Assembly (NCBI GenBank): GCA_025924435.1
Contig: JAICIL010000008.1
Location: 1 to 31,181, forward strand
From: Chloroflexia bacterium
GTDB taxonomy: Bacteria; Chloroflexota; Chloroflexia; Thermomicrobiales; JALYUS01
Reading direction: 5' to 3'
DNA length: 31,181 nucleotides
The notes beneath the pieces were generated by a model that was not told where the DNA came from, searched no databases, and saw only the letters and a program-made list of their open reading frames with translations. The position numbers were made by a program, and so were the translations under genes. Shown here one piece after another: positions 16,044-23,800 of this stretch (its first letter is position 1; every line of letters starts with the position of its first letter).

Positions 16044-17255
16044 TCATCTCGTCAACCAGACGAGCGGCTGCTCGACAAACTGCGCGACCCGCTTGAGGAA
16101 CCGCGCGGCGGACGCGCCGTCCACGACGCGATGATCGAAGGTCAGGCTGAGGACGACCCGCTTTCGCACCGCGACCGTCTCCGCGTCCTCGTCCACGACG
16201 ACGGGGCGCGCGACGATCCGGCCGATGCCGAGGATCGCGCATTCCGGCAGATTGATGATCGGCGTGAAGGCGTCAATGCCGTACATGCCGAGGTTCGTGA
16301 TCGTGAAGGTGCCGCCCGTCAGATCGTCGTGCGCCGCCGTGCCCGCCCGCGCCCGCTCGATGAGCCGCGCCGACTCACTCGCGATGGATTGCACCGACTT
16401 GGTATGTGCGTCGCGGATGACCGGGACGAGCAGGCCGCGCTCGGTATCCACCGCGACACCGAGATGCACCGCGTCGTGCCGGACGATCCCGCCGTCCGCG
16501 AGCGAAGCGTTCAGATCCGGGAATTCCCGCAACGCGACCGCGACGAGCCGTACAAAGAGGTCATCGTAGGACGGCGCCGGTGCATCGCCCCCCGCCAATG
16601 CGCCCGCGAGCTCGGTGCGCAGCCGGACGAGCGCGGTCGCGTCCGCCTCAGTCGTCAATGTCACGGGCGCGGCGGTGTACGCGCTCCGCGCCATCCGCTC
16701 GCCGATGATGCGCCGCATCTGGCCCGGCGGGGCTATCCGCGCTTCCGGCGCGGGCGGTACGGGCGCGGCGGTTGCCGCCCGCTCGAACGCGGCGCGGACA
16801 TCGCGCTCGACGATCCGCCCGCCCCCGCCCGTGCCGGTCAGTCGCGTCCAGTCCACGCCGAGTTCCCCCGCGACGCGGATCGCGCGCGGGCTGGCGGCCG
16901 GGAGAGGACTGAGGACTGAGGACTGAGGGCTGAGAGTGGACGGCTGTCGCGCCCCGTTTGCTGCCTGCCGCCTGCCGCCTGCCGCCTGCTGCTCCGCCGG
17001 CACGCTCTCCCCTTCCTGCACGAGATACGCGAGCACCGTCCCGACGGGCAATTCCTCACCGACGCGCAGGGCATTGCCGGGGATGCGCAAGATGCCACTA
17101 TCGAGCGATTCGACCTCCGTCGTCGCCTTGTCGCTCTCGACGAGGAAGAGATACTCGCCCGCCTTCACCGGATCGCCGTCGCGCTTCAGCCATTCCACCA
17201 CCGTCCCGGCCTCCATATTCCAGCCCAGCCGGGGCATGACCACCGCTATCGCCAT
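16044..17255 (-). CDS. Dihydrolipoamide acyltransferase, E2 of an acetoin/pyruvate-type dehydrogenase complex
   Basis: This 403-residue E2 carries one lipoyl domain (1-80) with lipoyl-lysine K43 in ESDKATTEVES, a peripheral-subunit-binding domain (about 118-150, PRAIRVAGELGVDW...), and a CAT acyltransferase domain ending in DHRVVDG with H375 and D379. It transfers the acyl group made by the E1 subunits to CoA. The linker between the lipoyl and subunit-binding domains (about residues 88-117) is translated from two short tandem-repeat tracts, unlike the usual Ala/Pro linker. ATG 17255 is the natural family start. E1-beta lies about 80 bases upstream. No dihydrolipoamide dehydrogenase (E3) gene is in the window, so E3 is presumably shared with another complex. 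Confidence 0.88.
   Translation of the reverse strand: MAIAVVMPRLGWNMEAGTVVEWLKRDGDPVKAGEYLFLVESDKATTEVESLDSGILRIPGNALRVGEELPVGTVLAYLVQEGESVPAEQQAAGGRRQAANGARQPSTLSPQSSVLSPLPAASPRAIRVAGELGVDWTRLTGTGGGGRIVERDVRAAFERAATAAPVPPAPEARIAPPGQMRRIIGERMARSAYTAAPVTLTTEADATALVRLRTELAGALAGGDAPAPSYDDLFVRLVAVALREFPDLNASLADGGIVRHDAVHLGVAVDTERGLLVPVIRDAHTKSVQSIASESARLIERARAGTAAHDDLTGGTFTITNLGMYGIDAFTPIINLPECAILGIGRIVARPVVVDEDAETVAVRKRVVLSLTFDHRVVDGASAARFLKRVAQFVEQPLVWLTR
16905..16993 (-). repeat. Tandem heptamers forming the E2 inter-domain linker
   Basis: Four GGACTGA-like units lie at about 16906-16933 and about four GCCGCCT-like units at about 16968-16990, both inside the E2 reading frame. The minus-strand translation includes STLSPQSSVLSPL. 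The GGACTGA unit is the same one that forms the arms of the palindrome at 18326-18419. Confidence 0.8.
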
Positions 17256-17281
17256 CGTCGCTCACTCCGTTCCCTGGGTGG

Positions 17282-17335
17282 GTAGTGGGCAGCTGGCGCT
17301 GCGCGTGTCCTCGACTGCTCACTGCCCACTGACTC
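17282..17335. repeat. AGTGGGCAG inverted repeat between E1-beta and E2
   Basis: GTAGTGGGCAG near 17283 and its complement CTGCCCACTGAC near 17323-17333 form a short hairpin that fills the spacer and touches the E1-beta stop codon. Confidence 0.5.
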
Positions 17336-18311
17336 ATGCTGCCAGCAGATCGCGGATCGCCTGGGCGATGGTGCGCGGATTCGGGATGATCGCCTCTTCG
17401 AGCGGCGCGCTGTACGGCACCGGCGCGCACACGCCGGTCAGCCGCGCGACGGGCGCATCGAGATCGTCGAAGCCGCGCTCCATCACCTGCATGCCAATTT
17501 CCGCGGCGACGCCGCACGGGCCGTAATCCTCGTCCACGACGAGCAGCCGCCCGGTCTTGTGGACGGAGGCGAGGATCGCCTCGATGTCGAGCGGCACGAG
17601 CGTCCGGGGGTCAATCACCTCGACGGAGACGCCCTCCCCGGCCAGCGTGTCGGCGGCGGCGAGCGCCCGGTTCATCATCCCGGCGATCGCGACGACCGTC
17701 ACGTCCGTTCCCTCGCGGGCGATGCGCGCCTGCCCGAAGGGAATGACGTACTCCTCCTCCGGCACCTGCCCCTTCGCATTGAGGACGGAGCGATGCTCCA
17801 TGAACAGCACCGGATCGTCCGAGCGGATGGCGGTTTTCAGCAGCCCCTTGGCGTCATACGGCGTCGTCGGCACGACGACACGGAAGCCGGGGGCGTGGGT
17901 GAAGATCGCGTAGTAACTGCCGGAGTGGTGCGTCGCCGCCGAGTTGCCGATGCCGATGCAGCCGCGCAACACCATCGGCATCTTCAGGCGCCCGTCGCTC
18001 ATGTACTGGATTTTGGCGGTCTGGTTGATCAGTTCGCCCATCGCATCCAGGCCGAAGTCAATGAACATGTAGTCCACGATCGGGCGCGCGCCCGTCATCG
18101 CCGCGCCGGTGCAGAGGCCGGTGAAGCCGCGTTCGGTGATCGGCGTGTCGCGCAGACGCGCCGGGCCAAAGCGGTCGTAGAGGCCAACGGTCGTGCCGAA
18201 GTTGCCGCCGCGCGCCCCGATCCCCTCCCCGACGACGAAGATCAGCGGGTCGCGCTCCATCTCCTCGGTCAGCCCCTCCAGAGCGGCGGCGGTGTACGTC
18301 ATCTCGCGCAT
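17334..18311 (-). CDS. 2-oxo acid/acetoin dehydrogenase E1 component, beta subunit
   Basis: This 325-residue beta subunit of a heterotetrameric ThDP-dependent E1 resembles PdhB/AcoB. The pattern VVGEGIGARGGNFGTT...RLRDTPITERGFTGLCTGAAM is the typical N-terminal half, with a Glu near residue 29 at the cofactor-binding loop, and VEVIDPRTLVPLD near residue 235 opens the C-terminal half. It completes the active site with E1-alpha (18408-19409), and its product goes to the E2 at 16044. ATG 18311 follows AAGGAG with 5 nt spacing; ATG 18302 is an alternative. The complex type (acetoin versus pyruvate or branched-chain) is not settled by sequence alone. Confidence 0.88.
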   Translation of the reverse strand: MREMTYTAAALEGLTEEMERDPLIFVVGEGIGARGGNFGTTVGLYDRFGPARLRDTPITERGFTGLCTGAAMTGARPIVDYMFIDFGLDAMGELINQTAKIQYMSDGRLKMPMVLRGCIGIGNSAATHHSGSYYAIFTHAPGFRVVVPTTPYDAKGLLKTAIRSDDPVLFMEHRSVLNAKGQVPEEEYVIPFGQARIAREGTDVTVVAIAGMMNRALAAADTLAGEGVSVEVIDPRTLVPLDIEAILASVHKTGRLLVVDEDYGPCGVAAEIGMQVMERGFDDLDAPVARLTGVCAPVPYSAPLEEAIIPNPRTIAQAIRDLLAA

Positions 18312-18325
18312 GCTGGCTCCTTATG

Positions 18326-18419
18326 AAGGACTGAGGACTGAGGACTGAGGTGAGGATCGTCAGCATCGGCCTACGTGGACGAGAGCGTGATGCTCAGTCC
18401 TCAGTCCTCAGTCCTTCCC
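18326..18419. repeat. GGACTGA-heptamer inverted repeat between E1-alpha and E1-beta
   Basis: The left arm (18326-18350) is three GGACTGA units and the right arm (18394-18418) is their perfect complement, with a loop of about 43 nt. The right arm runs into the E1-alpha reading frame: its minus-strand copy reads GGG AAG GAC TGA, so the repeat encodes the last residues and the stop codon of E1-alpha. Confidence 0.88.
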
Positions 18420-19409
18420 ACTAAAGACATGATCGGTCGCGGTGGCGGCATCGGGCCAGGGGCTTTCTTTGGCGAACGCGACGGCCTCCGCGATCAATTC
18501 CTGCACCGCGCGGTCAATCTGTGCCAGTTCATCCTCGGCGGCGATCCCCTCCGCCAGCAGATGATCGCGCAGCCGGGGGATCGGGTCGCGCGCCCGCCAG
18601 GTCTCGACCTCCTCCTGCGTGCGATAGCCCGCGTCGCGCATCCCCTCGGAGTGTGGGCGCGTGCGGTACGTTTTGCATTCGAGCAGCGTCGGCCCGCCGC
18701 CCGCCCGCGCCCGGCCGACCGCCTCGCCCGCCGCCCGATAGATGGCGAGCGCGTCGTTGCCGTCAAGTTCCACGGCGGTGATGCCGTAACTCGCGCCCTT
18801 CGCCGCGACGCTCGGCTGCTTCGTGACCGAGGAATAGGCGACCTCGGTCGCGTACTGGTTGTTCTCGCAGACAAACAGGACGGGCAGCTCCCAGACGGTG
18901 GCGAGATTCAGCCCCTCGTGGAAGGCGCCGTTGTTCGTCGCGCCATCCCCGAAGAAGGCGACCGCCACCTGATCGGATTTCTTCAGCATGTAGGTGTAGC
19001 CCGCGCCCGCCGCCATCAGGATGCTCGGCCCGACGATGCCGCTCGTGCCGAGCATCCCGACCTCCGGCTTGAAAAGGTGCATGCTGCCGCCCCGGCCATG
19101 CGAGCATCCCGTCACCTTGCCCAAGAGTTCCGCGATCAGTTCGCGCGGCGGCACGCCCTTGGCGAGCGCGTGGCCGTGGCCCCGGTGCGTGCTCATCACC
19201 GTGTCGCTCGCCCGCAGATGCGCGCAGACCGCCGCCGCGATCGCCTCCTCGCCGACGTAGGTGTGGCACGCGCCGGGGATCAACCCGCTCTGATGCAGGC
19301 GCGCCAACTGCTCCTCGCACCGGCGGATTTCCAGCATCTGCCGGTACAGCGCGAGCAACCGCTCTTTGCTCAACGGTGCGTACGCTGCCTGTGCCGTCTC
19401 AGCCACCAT
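18408..19409 (-). CDS. 2-oxo acid/acetoin dehydrogenase E1 component, alpha subunit
   Basis: This 333-residue alpha subunit performs ThDP-dependent decarboxylation or cleavage and passes the acyl unit to E2. It carries THRGHGHALAKG and GRGGSMHLF near residues 75-110, patterns close to acetoin dehydrogenase AcoA, and the ThDP/Mg motif GDG (D155) followed by ENNQYA. The phosphorylation-loop region has RTRPHSEG. ATG 19409 is chosen because GAGGGAGGG lies 7 nt upstream and the likely -10 element (19447-19452) rules out the in-frame ATG at 19451. Its stop codon is supplied by a palindromic repeat. It is the first gene of the minus-strand block. Confidence 0.88.
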   Translation of the reverse strand: MVAETAQAAYAPLSKERLLALYRQMLEIRRCEEQLARLHQSGLIPGACHTYVGEEAIAAAVCAHLRASDTVMSTHRGHGHALAKGVPPRELIAELLGKVTGCSHGRGGSMHLFKPEVGMLGTSGIVGPSILMAAGAGYTYMLKKSDQVAVAFFGDGATNNGAFHEGLNLATVWELPVLFVCENNQYATEVAYSSVTKQPSVAAKGASYGITAVELDGNDALAIYRAAGEAVGRARAGGGPTLLECKTYRTRPHSEGMRDAGYRTQEEVETWRARDPIPRLRDHLLAEGIAAEDELAQIDRAVQELIAEAVAFAKESPWPDAATATDHVFSGKD

Positions 19410-19446
19410 CCGCGCCCCCTCCCTCTCGTGTTCCACGATAATCGCT

Positions 19447-19476
19447 AGCATACGACGAATCCTTGCGCATACGAAA
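19447..19476 (-). promoter_or_regulatory. Candidate promoter of the E1-alpha/E1-beta/E2 block
   Basis: The -10 TATGCT (minus strand of 19447-19452) and a poor -35 TTTCGT (19471-19476) are spaced by 18 bp. Transcription would start near 19440, giving a leader of about 30 nt before ATG 19409. Confidence 0.35.
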
Positions 19477-19491
19477 GCGCCAACCGATACT
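19463..19491 (+). promoter_or_regulatory. Candidate promoter of the luciferase-like oxidoreductase gene
   Basis: TTGCGC (19463-19468) and GATACT (19486-19491) are spaced by 17 bp. It overlaps the divergent minus-strand promoter, so the two transcripts may share control. Confidence 0.45.
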
Positions 19492-19573
19492 TCCCCGGTA
19501 TCACCGGGCGCGTATCAGTCGCTGAATGGGGCAAACCGACGACCCACACCGTCACATGAAAGGAAGGCGCGCG

Positions 19574-20542
19574 ATGTCCGTCGCATCGAGCATCGCCGGG
19601 AGTCGCAAACGGCCACTCAAGGTTGGTATCCATCTCCCGATCACCGATCCTTGGGCGGAGACGCTGGCGATGGCGCGGCGCGCCGCGGCCGTCGGCTTCG
19701 ATTCGCTCTGGCTGCCGGATCATCTGTATATGAAGCGCGACGAACTCTGGACGACGGCGGGCAGGCCCGTCCCGCCCGGCGTCGAGGCGGAGCCGCCCGC
19801 CGGGGCATGGGAGACGTGGTCCATGCTTTCCGCCCTCGCGATGGCGGTGCCGGATGTCGAACTCGGCACGCTGGTGATGTGCACCGGGTTCCGCAACCCC
19901 GCGCTGCTCGCGAAGATGGCGGAGACGCTGGACGCGATCAGCGGCGGGCGGCTGATCCTCGGCCTCGGCTCCGGGGATGTCGCCTTCGAGCATCGCGCCT
20001 TCGGCTATCCCTTCGACCACGCCGTCAGCCGCTTCGAGGAGGCGCTGACGATCATCACGGCGCTGCTGCGCGAGGGCTATTGTGACTTCCACGGCACGTA
20101 TTACACGGTGAACGACCTGACACTCGAACCGCGCGGCCCGCGCCCGAACGGCCCGCCGATCCTGATCGGCACACTGCTCACCGGCAAGCGGATGCTCCGC
20201 CTCACCACACGATACGCCGATCTCTGGAACGGCTTCCTGTGCTACGGTCGCAACTGGCCGGACGTGCTGCCGCCCCTGCGCGAAGCGATTGACGCCGCCT
20301 GCGTCCGTCAGGGCCGCGACCCCGCGACGCTCGGGCGCACGGTCGGCCTCCGCGTCGCCCTGCTCGGCGAGAAGGTCGCGGGCGGCGTCGAGCCGCTCGA
20401 AGGCGCGCCGGAGCAGATCGCGGACGCCCTCCGCGAATACGCGCGCGGCGGCGTCTCGCATGTTCAGGTCTGGTCCGTGCCGCGCACCCTCGCCGGTATT
20501 GAGGCCTTCGCGCCGGTGCTGGAGGAATTGGATCGGGGATAG
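19574..20542 (+). CDS. Luciferase-like (LLM) F420- or FMN-dependent oxidoreductase
   Basis: This 322-residue TIM-barrel flavin/F420 enzyme belongs to the bacterial luciferase-like superfamily. Typical segments are KVGIHLPITD near the start, GFDSLWLPDHLY near residue 42, ELGTLVMCTGFRNPALLAKMAETLD near 115, and GRLILGLGSG near 140. ATG 19574 follows AAAGGAAGG with 6 nt spacing; the in-frame ATG at 19526 lacks a ribosome site. It is divergent from the E1/E2 block and upstream of the second Ldh_2 gene. Cofactor choice (F420 or FMN) and substrate cannot be decided from sequence. Confidence 0.83.
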   Translation: MSVASSIAGSRKRPLKVGIHLPITDPWAETLAMARRAAAVGFDSLWLPDHLYMKRDELWTTAGRPVPPGVEAEPPAGAWETWSMLSALAMAVPDVELGTLVMCTGFRNPALLAKMAETLDAISGGRLILGLGSGDVAFEHRAFGYPFDHAVSRFEEALTIITALLREGYCDFHGTYYTVNDLTLEPRGPRPNGPPILIGTLLTGKRMLRLTTRYADLWNGFLCYGRNWPDVLPPLREAIDAACVRQGRDPATLGRTVGLRVALLGEKVAGGVEPLEGAPEQIADALREYARGGVSHVQVWSVPRTLAGIEAFAPVLEELDRG

Positions 20543-20561
20543 GGTGGGGGCAGTTCGCCGC

Positions 20562-20591
20562 TTGCGCCCTCGTCCGCTATCGCGCCATACT
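20562..20591 (+). promoter_or_regulatory. Candidate promoter of the second Ldh_2 gene
   Basis: TTGCGC (20562-20567) and CATACT (20586-20591) are spaced by 18 bp, ending about 43 bases before ATG 20635. The -35 is identical to that of the preceding gene. Confidence 0.4.
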
Positions 20592-20634
20592 CCCCGCTAT
20601 GGAAGCGTCAGTCGAGAGCGAGTAGGAGAAGGAC

Positions 20635-21711
20635 ATGGCCGCCGCGACCGCCGAGCATCGCGCACGCATCCCCGTGCAGGCGTTAATTGACTTCACTGTC
20701 CGCGCCTTCCTGCGCGTCGGGCTGACGCGGGAGGACGCCGAAACGATGGCGGATGTCCTGATCGGCGCGGACATCCGGGGGATTGATTCGCACGGCGCGC
20801 CCCGGCTGCGCATGTATGTCACGCGGCTGCGCGACGGCCTGACAAACCCGGAGCCGCGCATCGCCACCGTCTCCGAGACGCCGGGGACGCTCGTGCTGGA
20901 CGGCAACAACGGCTCCGGCCCCATCGTCGGCACGTACGCGATGCGGCGGTGCATCGAGAAGGCGCGCGAGAACGGCGTCGCGACCGTGACGGTGCGCAAC
21001 AGCAACCACTACGGCTCGCTCTATTACTATCCCCTGATGGCCGTCGCGGAGAACTTCGCGGGCATGACGATGACGACGACCGGGCCGTTCATCGTGCCGA
21101 CCTTCGGCGCGGCGGGCATCCTCGGCACGAACCCGCTCTGCATCGCCTTCCCCGGCGGGGACACCGAGCGCCCGTTCATGATTGACATGTCCACCAGCGT
21201 CGTCGCGGGCGGCAAACTGGAGATCGCCCGCCGCGAGGGGCACGACATCCCGGCCGGTTGGGCACTGGACGAACACTTCCAGCCGACGACCAGCCCGTTC
21301 GACGCCAGGTACCTCAAGACGCTCGGCGGCGACCGCGAGCACGGCAGCCAGAAGGGGTACGGCCTCAATGTCGCGGTGGACCTCTTCGCCGGTCTGCTCT
21401 CCGGCGGCAAGGTGAGCGCGGAGAACACGCAGATCGAGCGGACGGCGAAGGCGACGCACACCGCGCACATGTTCAGCGCGTGGCGGATTGATGCGTTCGT
21501 GCCGTGGGAGCAGTACGCCGCCCGGTTTGACGAGTACATGCGGATGCTGAAATCCTGCCCGCCCGCGCCCGGCCACGACCGCGTCCTCACCCCCGGCGAA
21601 CCCGAATGGCTCGCCGAGGACGACCGCCGCGCCAACGGCATCCCGCTCCACCCCGCCGTCGTCGCGGATCTGCAGCACCTCGCAGACGAATTGGACGTGC
21701 CGTTCGTGTAA
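20635..21711 (+). CDS. Malate/L-lactate dehydrogenase family protein (Ldh_2), copy 2
   Basis: This 358-residue NAD(P)-dependent 2-hydroxy acid dehydrogenase belongs to the Ldh_2 family. Signatures are GIDSHGAPRLRMY with the relay His near residue 46, RNSNHYGSLYYYP near 122, and GSQKGYGLNVAVDLFAGLLSG near 240. It differs clearly from copy 1 at 11860 (for example GSQKGYG against GHKGYG), so the two probably use different substrates. ATG 20635 follows AGGAGAAGG. The gene stands behind the LLM oxidoreductase with its own candidate promoter. Family length is 330-370 residues, so it is complete. Confidence 0.85.
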   Translation: MAAATAEHRARIPVQALIDFTVRAFLRVGLTREDAETMADVLIGADIRGIDSHGAPRLRMYVTRLRDGLTNPEPRIATVSETPGTLVLDGNNGSGPIVGTYAMRRCIEKARENGVATVTVRNSNHYGSLYYYPLMAVAENFAGMTMTTTGPFIVPTFGAAGILGTNPLCIAFPGGDTERPFMIDMSTSVVAGGKLEIARREGHDIPAGWALDEHFQPTTSPFDARYLKTLGGDREHGSQKGYGLNVAVDLFAGLLSGGKVSAENTQIERTAKATHTAHMFSAWRIDAFVPWEQYAARFDEYMRMLKSCPPAPGHDRVLTPGEPEWLAEDDRRANGIPLHPAVVADLQHLADELDVPFV

Positions 21712-21718
21712 TACCCTT

Positions 21719-22804
21719 TCACGATTCGCCGATCCGCGACGCGGCAGGCAAACCGATGAATTGGCCATAGCGCCTTGCCGCGTCTTCAACAGCCCGCGCC
21801 TCCGCCGCATCGAGCGGGGTGAAGAGCCGTGCGTCAACGGTCACCGCGCCCTTCTTGAGTGTGCGCTTCCAAGTACCGACGACCCGGCCATCAATGACGA
21901 TCGTGTGATTGAAGAGGAGATTGCCCCGCGCGTCCAACTTCTCGGCGGGCGCCGCATCGAGCACGGCGCGACGATCGGTGTAGCCGACGATGAACTCGTC
22001 GAAATTCGGCAACAAGAAGGCGGTCGGAGCCGGATCGTCTGCTATCGGCGCAGCGGTGAACCAATACGTCCGGCCATCGACATTCTCATGCATGATCCGG
22101 GAGCCGACCATGGCGAGGCCCGCTTTCGCGTCGGCGACCGTCAGCCCCGACCACCAGACGAAATCGTGCACGGTGGCCGGCCCGTGGCTCGCAATGTAGC
22201 GCGTGGTCAGTTCGGCGAGGGCTTCGTCGCGTGCGAATGGCGTGGTGTGCGGCGCCCGCTCATCGAGCAAGGCATAGGTAAATTGCTTCCCGCGCCACGC
22301 GCCGCTGCAGACGATTCCATTCAGCTCGGCGTGCATCATGAGGTGGGTAAGCCGCTGACCATCGATGGCTATACCGGCGTGCCGTAGGACGGAGGCAAGC
22401 TCGATGCGGGTGAGCTGATTACCGCCCCGTAGTGCGCTCGTCAGCGTGGCGTTGCTGCGGGCTAAGGTCGCATCATCGAGCGCGAGCTGCCGACACCGAT
22501 AGGCATTCGCGATGTGAACGCGCGGGGCGGTGAGTGCCAGCAGCCAGCGGATGTCGGCGGGAGTCACGAAATGCCAGGTGGGGCGCATCACATGGGTACG
22601 AAGGATCGTCCCGGCGGCGCATGCGGCGTCGAGGGCAGCATCCGTCGCGCCGTGCATGCGCTGGCCGACCGCCCATTTCGCGCCCGCGTAATCCTGCGCC
22701 TGGACCGCGCCGAACCAGCGCACGACCCCTTCGGGCTTCTCGAATTTCGCTCCCGTAATCCGCTGGTTATGCAATCGCTGGCGCGCAATATCCATGCTCA
22801 TCAT
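21719..22804 (-). CDS. HTH_42 winged-helix protein, AlkZ/AlkX-like DNA glycosylase candidate
   Basis: This 361-residue protein belongs to the HTH_42 superfamily, which includes the crosslink-unhooking DNA glycosylases AlkZ and AlkX (YcaQ). The N-terminal winged helix carries Q35-A-Q37 in GAVQAQDYAGAKWAVGQR, matching the QxQ catalytic motif described for AlkZ-type enzymes; the YcaQ type has QxD. Later family-like segments are RPTWHFVTPADIRWLL near residue 80 and LLPNFDEFIVGYTDR near 275. I place the start at ATG 22804 within CAATGATGA, overlapping the SDR stop; ATG 22801 and 22795 are also possible. The upstream open frame to 23041 is a shadow of the SDR. It is translationally coupled to that SDR. 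Repair of alkyl or crosslink damage is inference from the family. Confidence 0.75.
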   Translation of the reverse strand: MMSMDIARQRLHNQRITGAKFEKPEGVVRWFGAVQAQDYAGAKWAVGQRMHGATDAALDAACAAGTILRTHVMRPTWHFVTPADIRWLLALTAPRVHIANAYRCRQLALDDATLARSNATLTSALRGGNQLTRIELASVLRHAGIAIDGQRLTHLMMHAELNGIVCSGAWRGKQFTYALLDERAPHTTPFARDEALAELTTRYIASHGPATVHDFVWWSGLTVADAKAGLAMVGSRIMHENVDGRTYWFTAAPIADDPAPTAFLLPNFDEFIVGYTDRRAVLDAAPAEKLDARGNLLFNHTIVIDGRVVGTWKRTLKKGAVTVDARLFTPLDAAEARAVEDAARRYGQFIGLPAASRIGES

Positions 22805-23583
22805 TGCGCCGTGTACCCGCCGTCCACCGCCAGCACATGGCCGGTGACGTAGGAGGAGGCATCGGAGCAGAGGAAGAGGACGGGGCCGACGATCTCCGGC
22901 GGGTTGCCGAAGCGGCCAATCGGGTGCTTCGCCCGGAAGGCATTGTAGAACTCCGGCTCGCCCGCCACTTGCCGCGCGACCGGGGCCGTCGCGAAGACGC
23001 CGGGCGCGACGGCGTTGACGCGCACGCCCGTCGTCGCCCACTCGATGGCGAGGGAGCGCGTGATTTGCACGACGCCGCCCTTGCTGGCGATATACGCCGG
23101 GTTGCCCGGATAGGCGGTTAACCCCGCGATGGAGGCGAAATTGACGATCCGGCCATCGCCTGCCGGAATCATCACGCGGGCGGCGGCTTGGCAGCAGAGG
23201 AACGTCCCGGTCACATTGAGCGCCAGCACTTCGTCAAATTTCTTGCGGTCGTAGCCGAGCGCGAGGCCCCGGCTGCCGCCGCCCGCCGTGTTGATGAGGA
23301 TGTCCAGGCGGCCCCACTGATCCACCGCGCGCCGCACCATCGCGTCCACCCGCGCCTCGTCCAGCACGTCCACGTCCATCGCCAGCGCGTCGCCGCCCGC
23401 CGCGCGCAGATCCCCGGCGAGGGATTCCGCCCGGTCGCCGTCACGGTCCGCGACGAGGACGGCCGCACCGCTGGCGATCAGGCCATGCGCGATCGGCGTC
23501 CCCAATCCACCCGCTCCGCCCGTGATGATCGCCGCCCGCCTATCCAGCCGCCAAATGCCCGGTATCATCTTCCCCTCGTCCAT
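22801..23583 (-). CDS. Short-chain dehydrogenase/reductase (SDR), copy 2
   Basis: This is a 260-residue classical SDR. It has the cofactor loop TGGAGGLG near residue 20, the acidic VADRDGDR after strand 2 favouring NAD, NTAG in place of NNAG, the catalytic Ser in NFASIAG, the YIASK active site, and the C-terminal DGGYTAQ. ATG 23583 follows GGGAGGG with 5 nt spacing; the frame is open to 23613 without a standard start. The stop overlaps the HTH_42 gene (ATGA). It is similar in layout to copy 1 but not a close duplicate. The substrate is unknown. Confidence 0.85.
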   Translation of the reverse strand: MDEGKMIPGIWRLDRRAAIITGGAGGLGTPIAHGLIASGAAVLVADRDGDRAESLAGDLRAAGGDALAMDVDVLDEARVDAMVRRAVDQWGRLDILINTAGGGSRGLALGYDRKKFDEVLALNVTGTFLCCQAAARVMIPAGDGRIVNFASIAGLTAYPGNPAYIASKGGVVQITRSLAIEWATTGVRVNAVAPGVFATAPVARQVAGEPEFYNAFRAKHPIGRFGNPPEIVGPVLFLCSDASSYVTGHVLAVDGGYTAQ

Positions 23584-23611
23584 CTTTCCCTCCCATTCAT
23601 TGCGTAGGGAC

Positions 23612-23730
23612 AAACCGGGGAGAACCGCAAAGACGCAGAGATCGCAAAGAAACGCAGAGAGAAGTGATGTGAGAAGAATTCTTTGCGTCCTTTGTATTTC
23701 CCTTACGTCTTTGCGGTTCTCCCCGGTTTC
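23612..23730. repeat. AAACCGGGGAGAACCGC inverted repeat, copy 1
   Basis: The outer arms, which begin AAACCGGGGAGAACCGC at 23612 and end with its complement near 23729, are perfectly complementary over about 24 bp. The inner part holds CGCAAAG/CGCAGAG units facing TTTGCGT units. It occupies the divergent spacer between the SDR and the HAD gene. Confidence 0.88.
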
Positions 23731-23800
23731 CTCCTCGTCGCGCCATCATAATGTGAGCGGCGCGGCTCTGCTATGCTGCACATCGAAGAAAGGCGGGGAG

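Noticed and set aside
16905..16993. Frameshift or assembly error in the E2 gene at the low-complexity tract
   Set aside because: The lipoyl domain upstream and the subunit-binding domain downstream are in the same frame, and the same heptamers occur elsewhere in the window.
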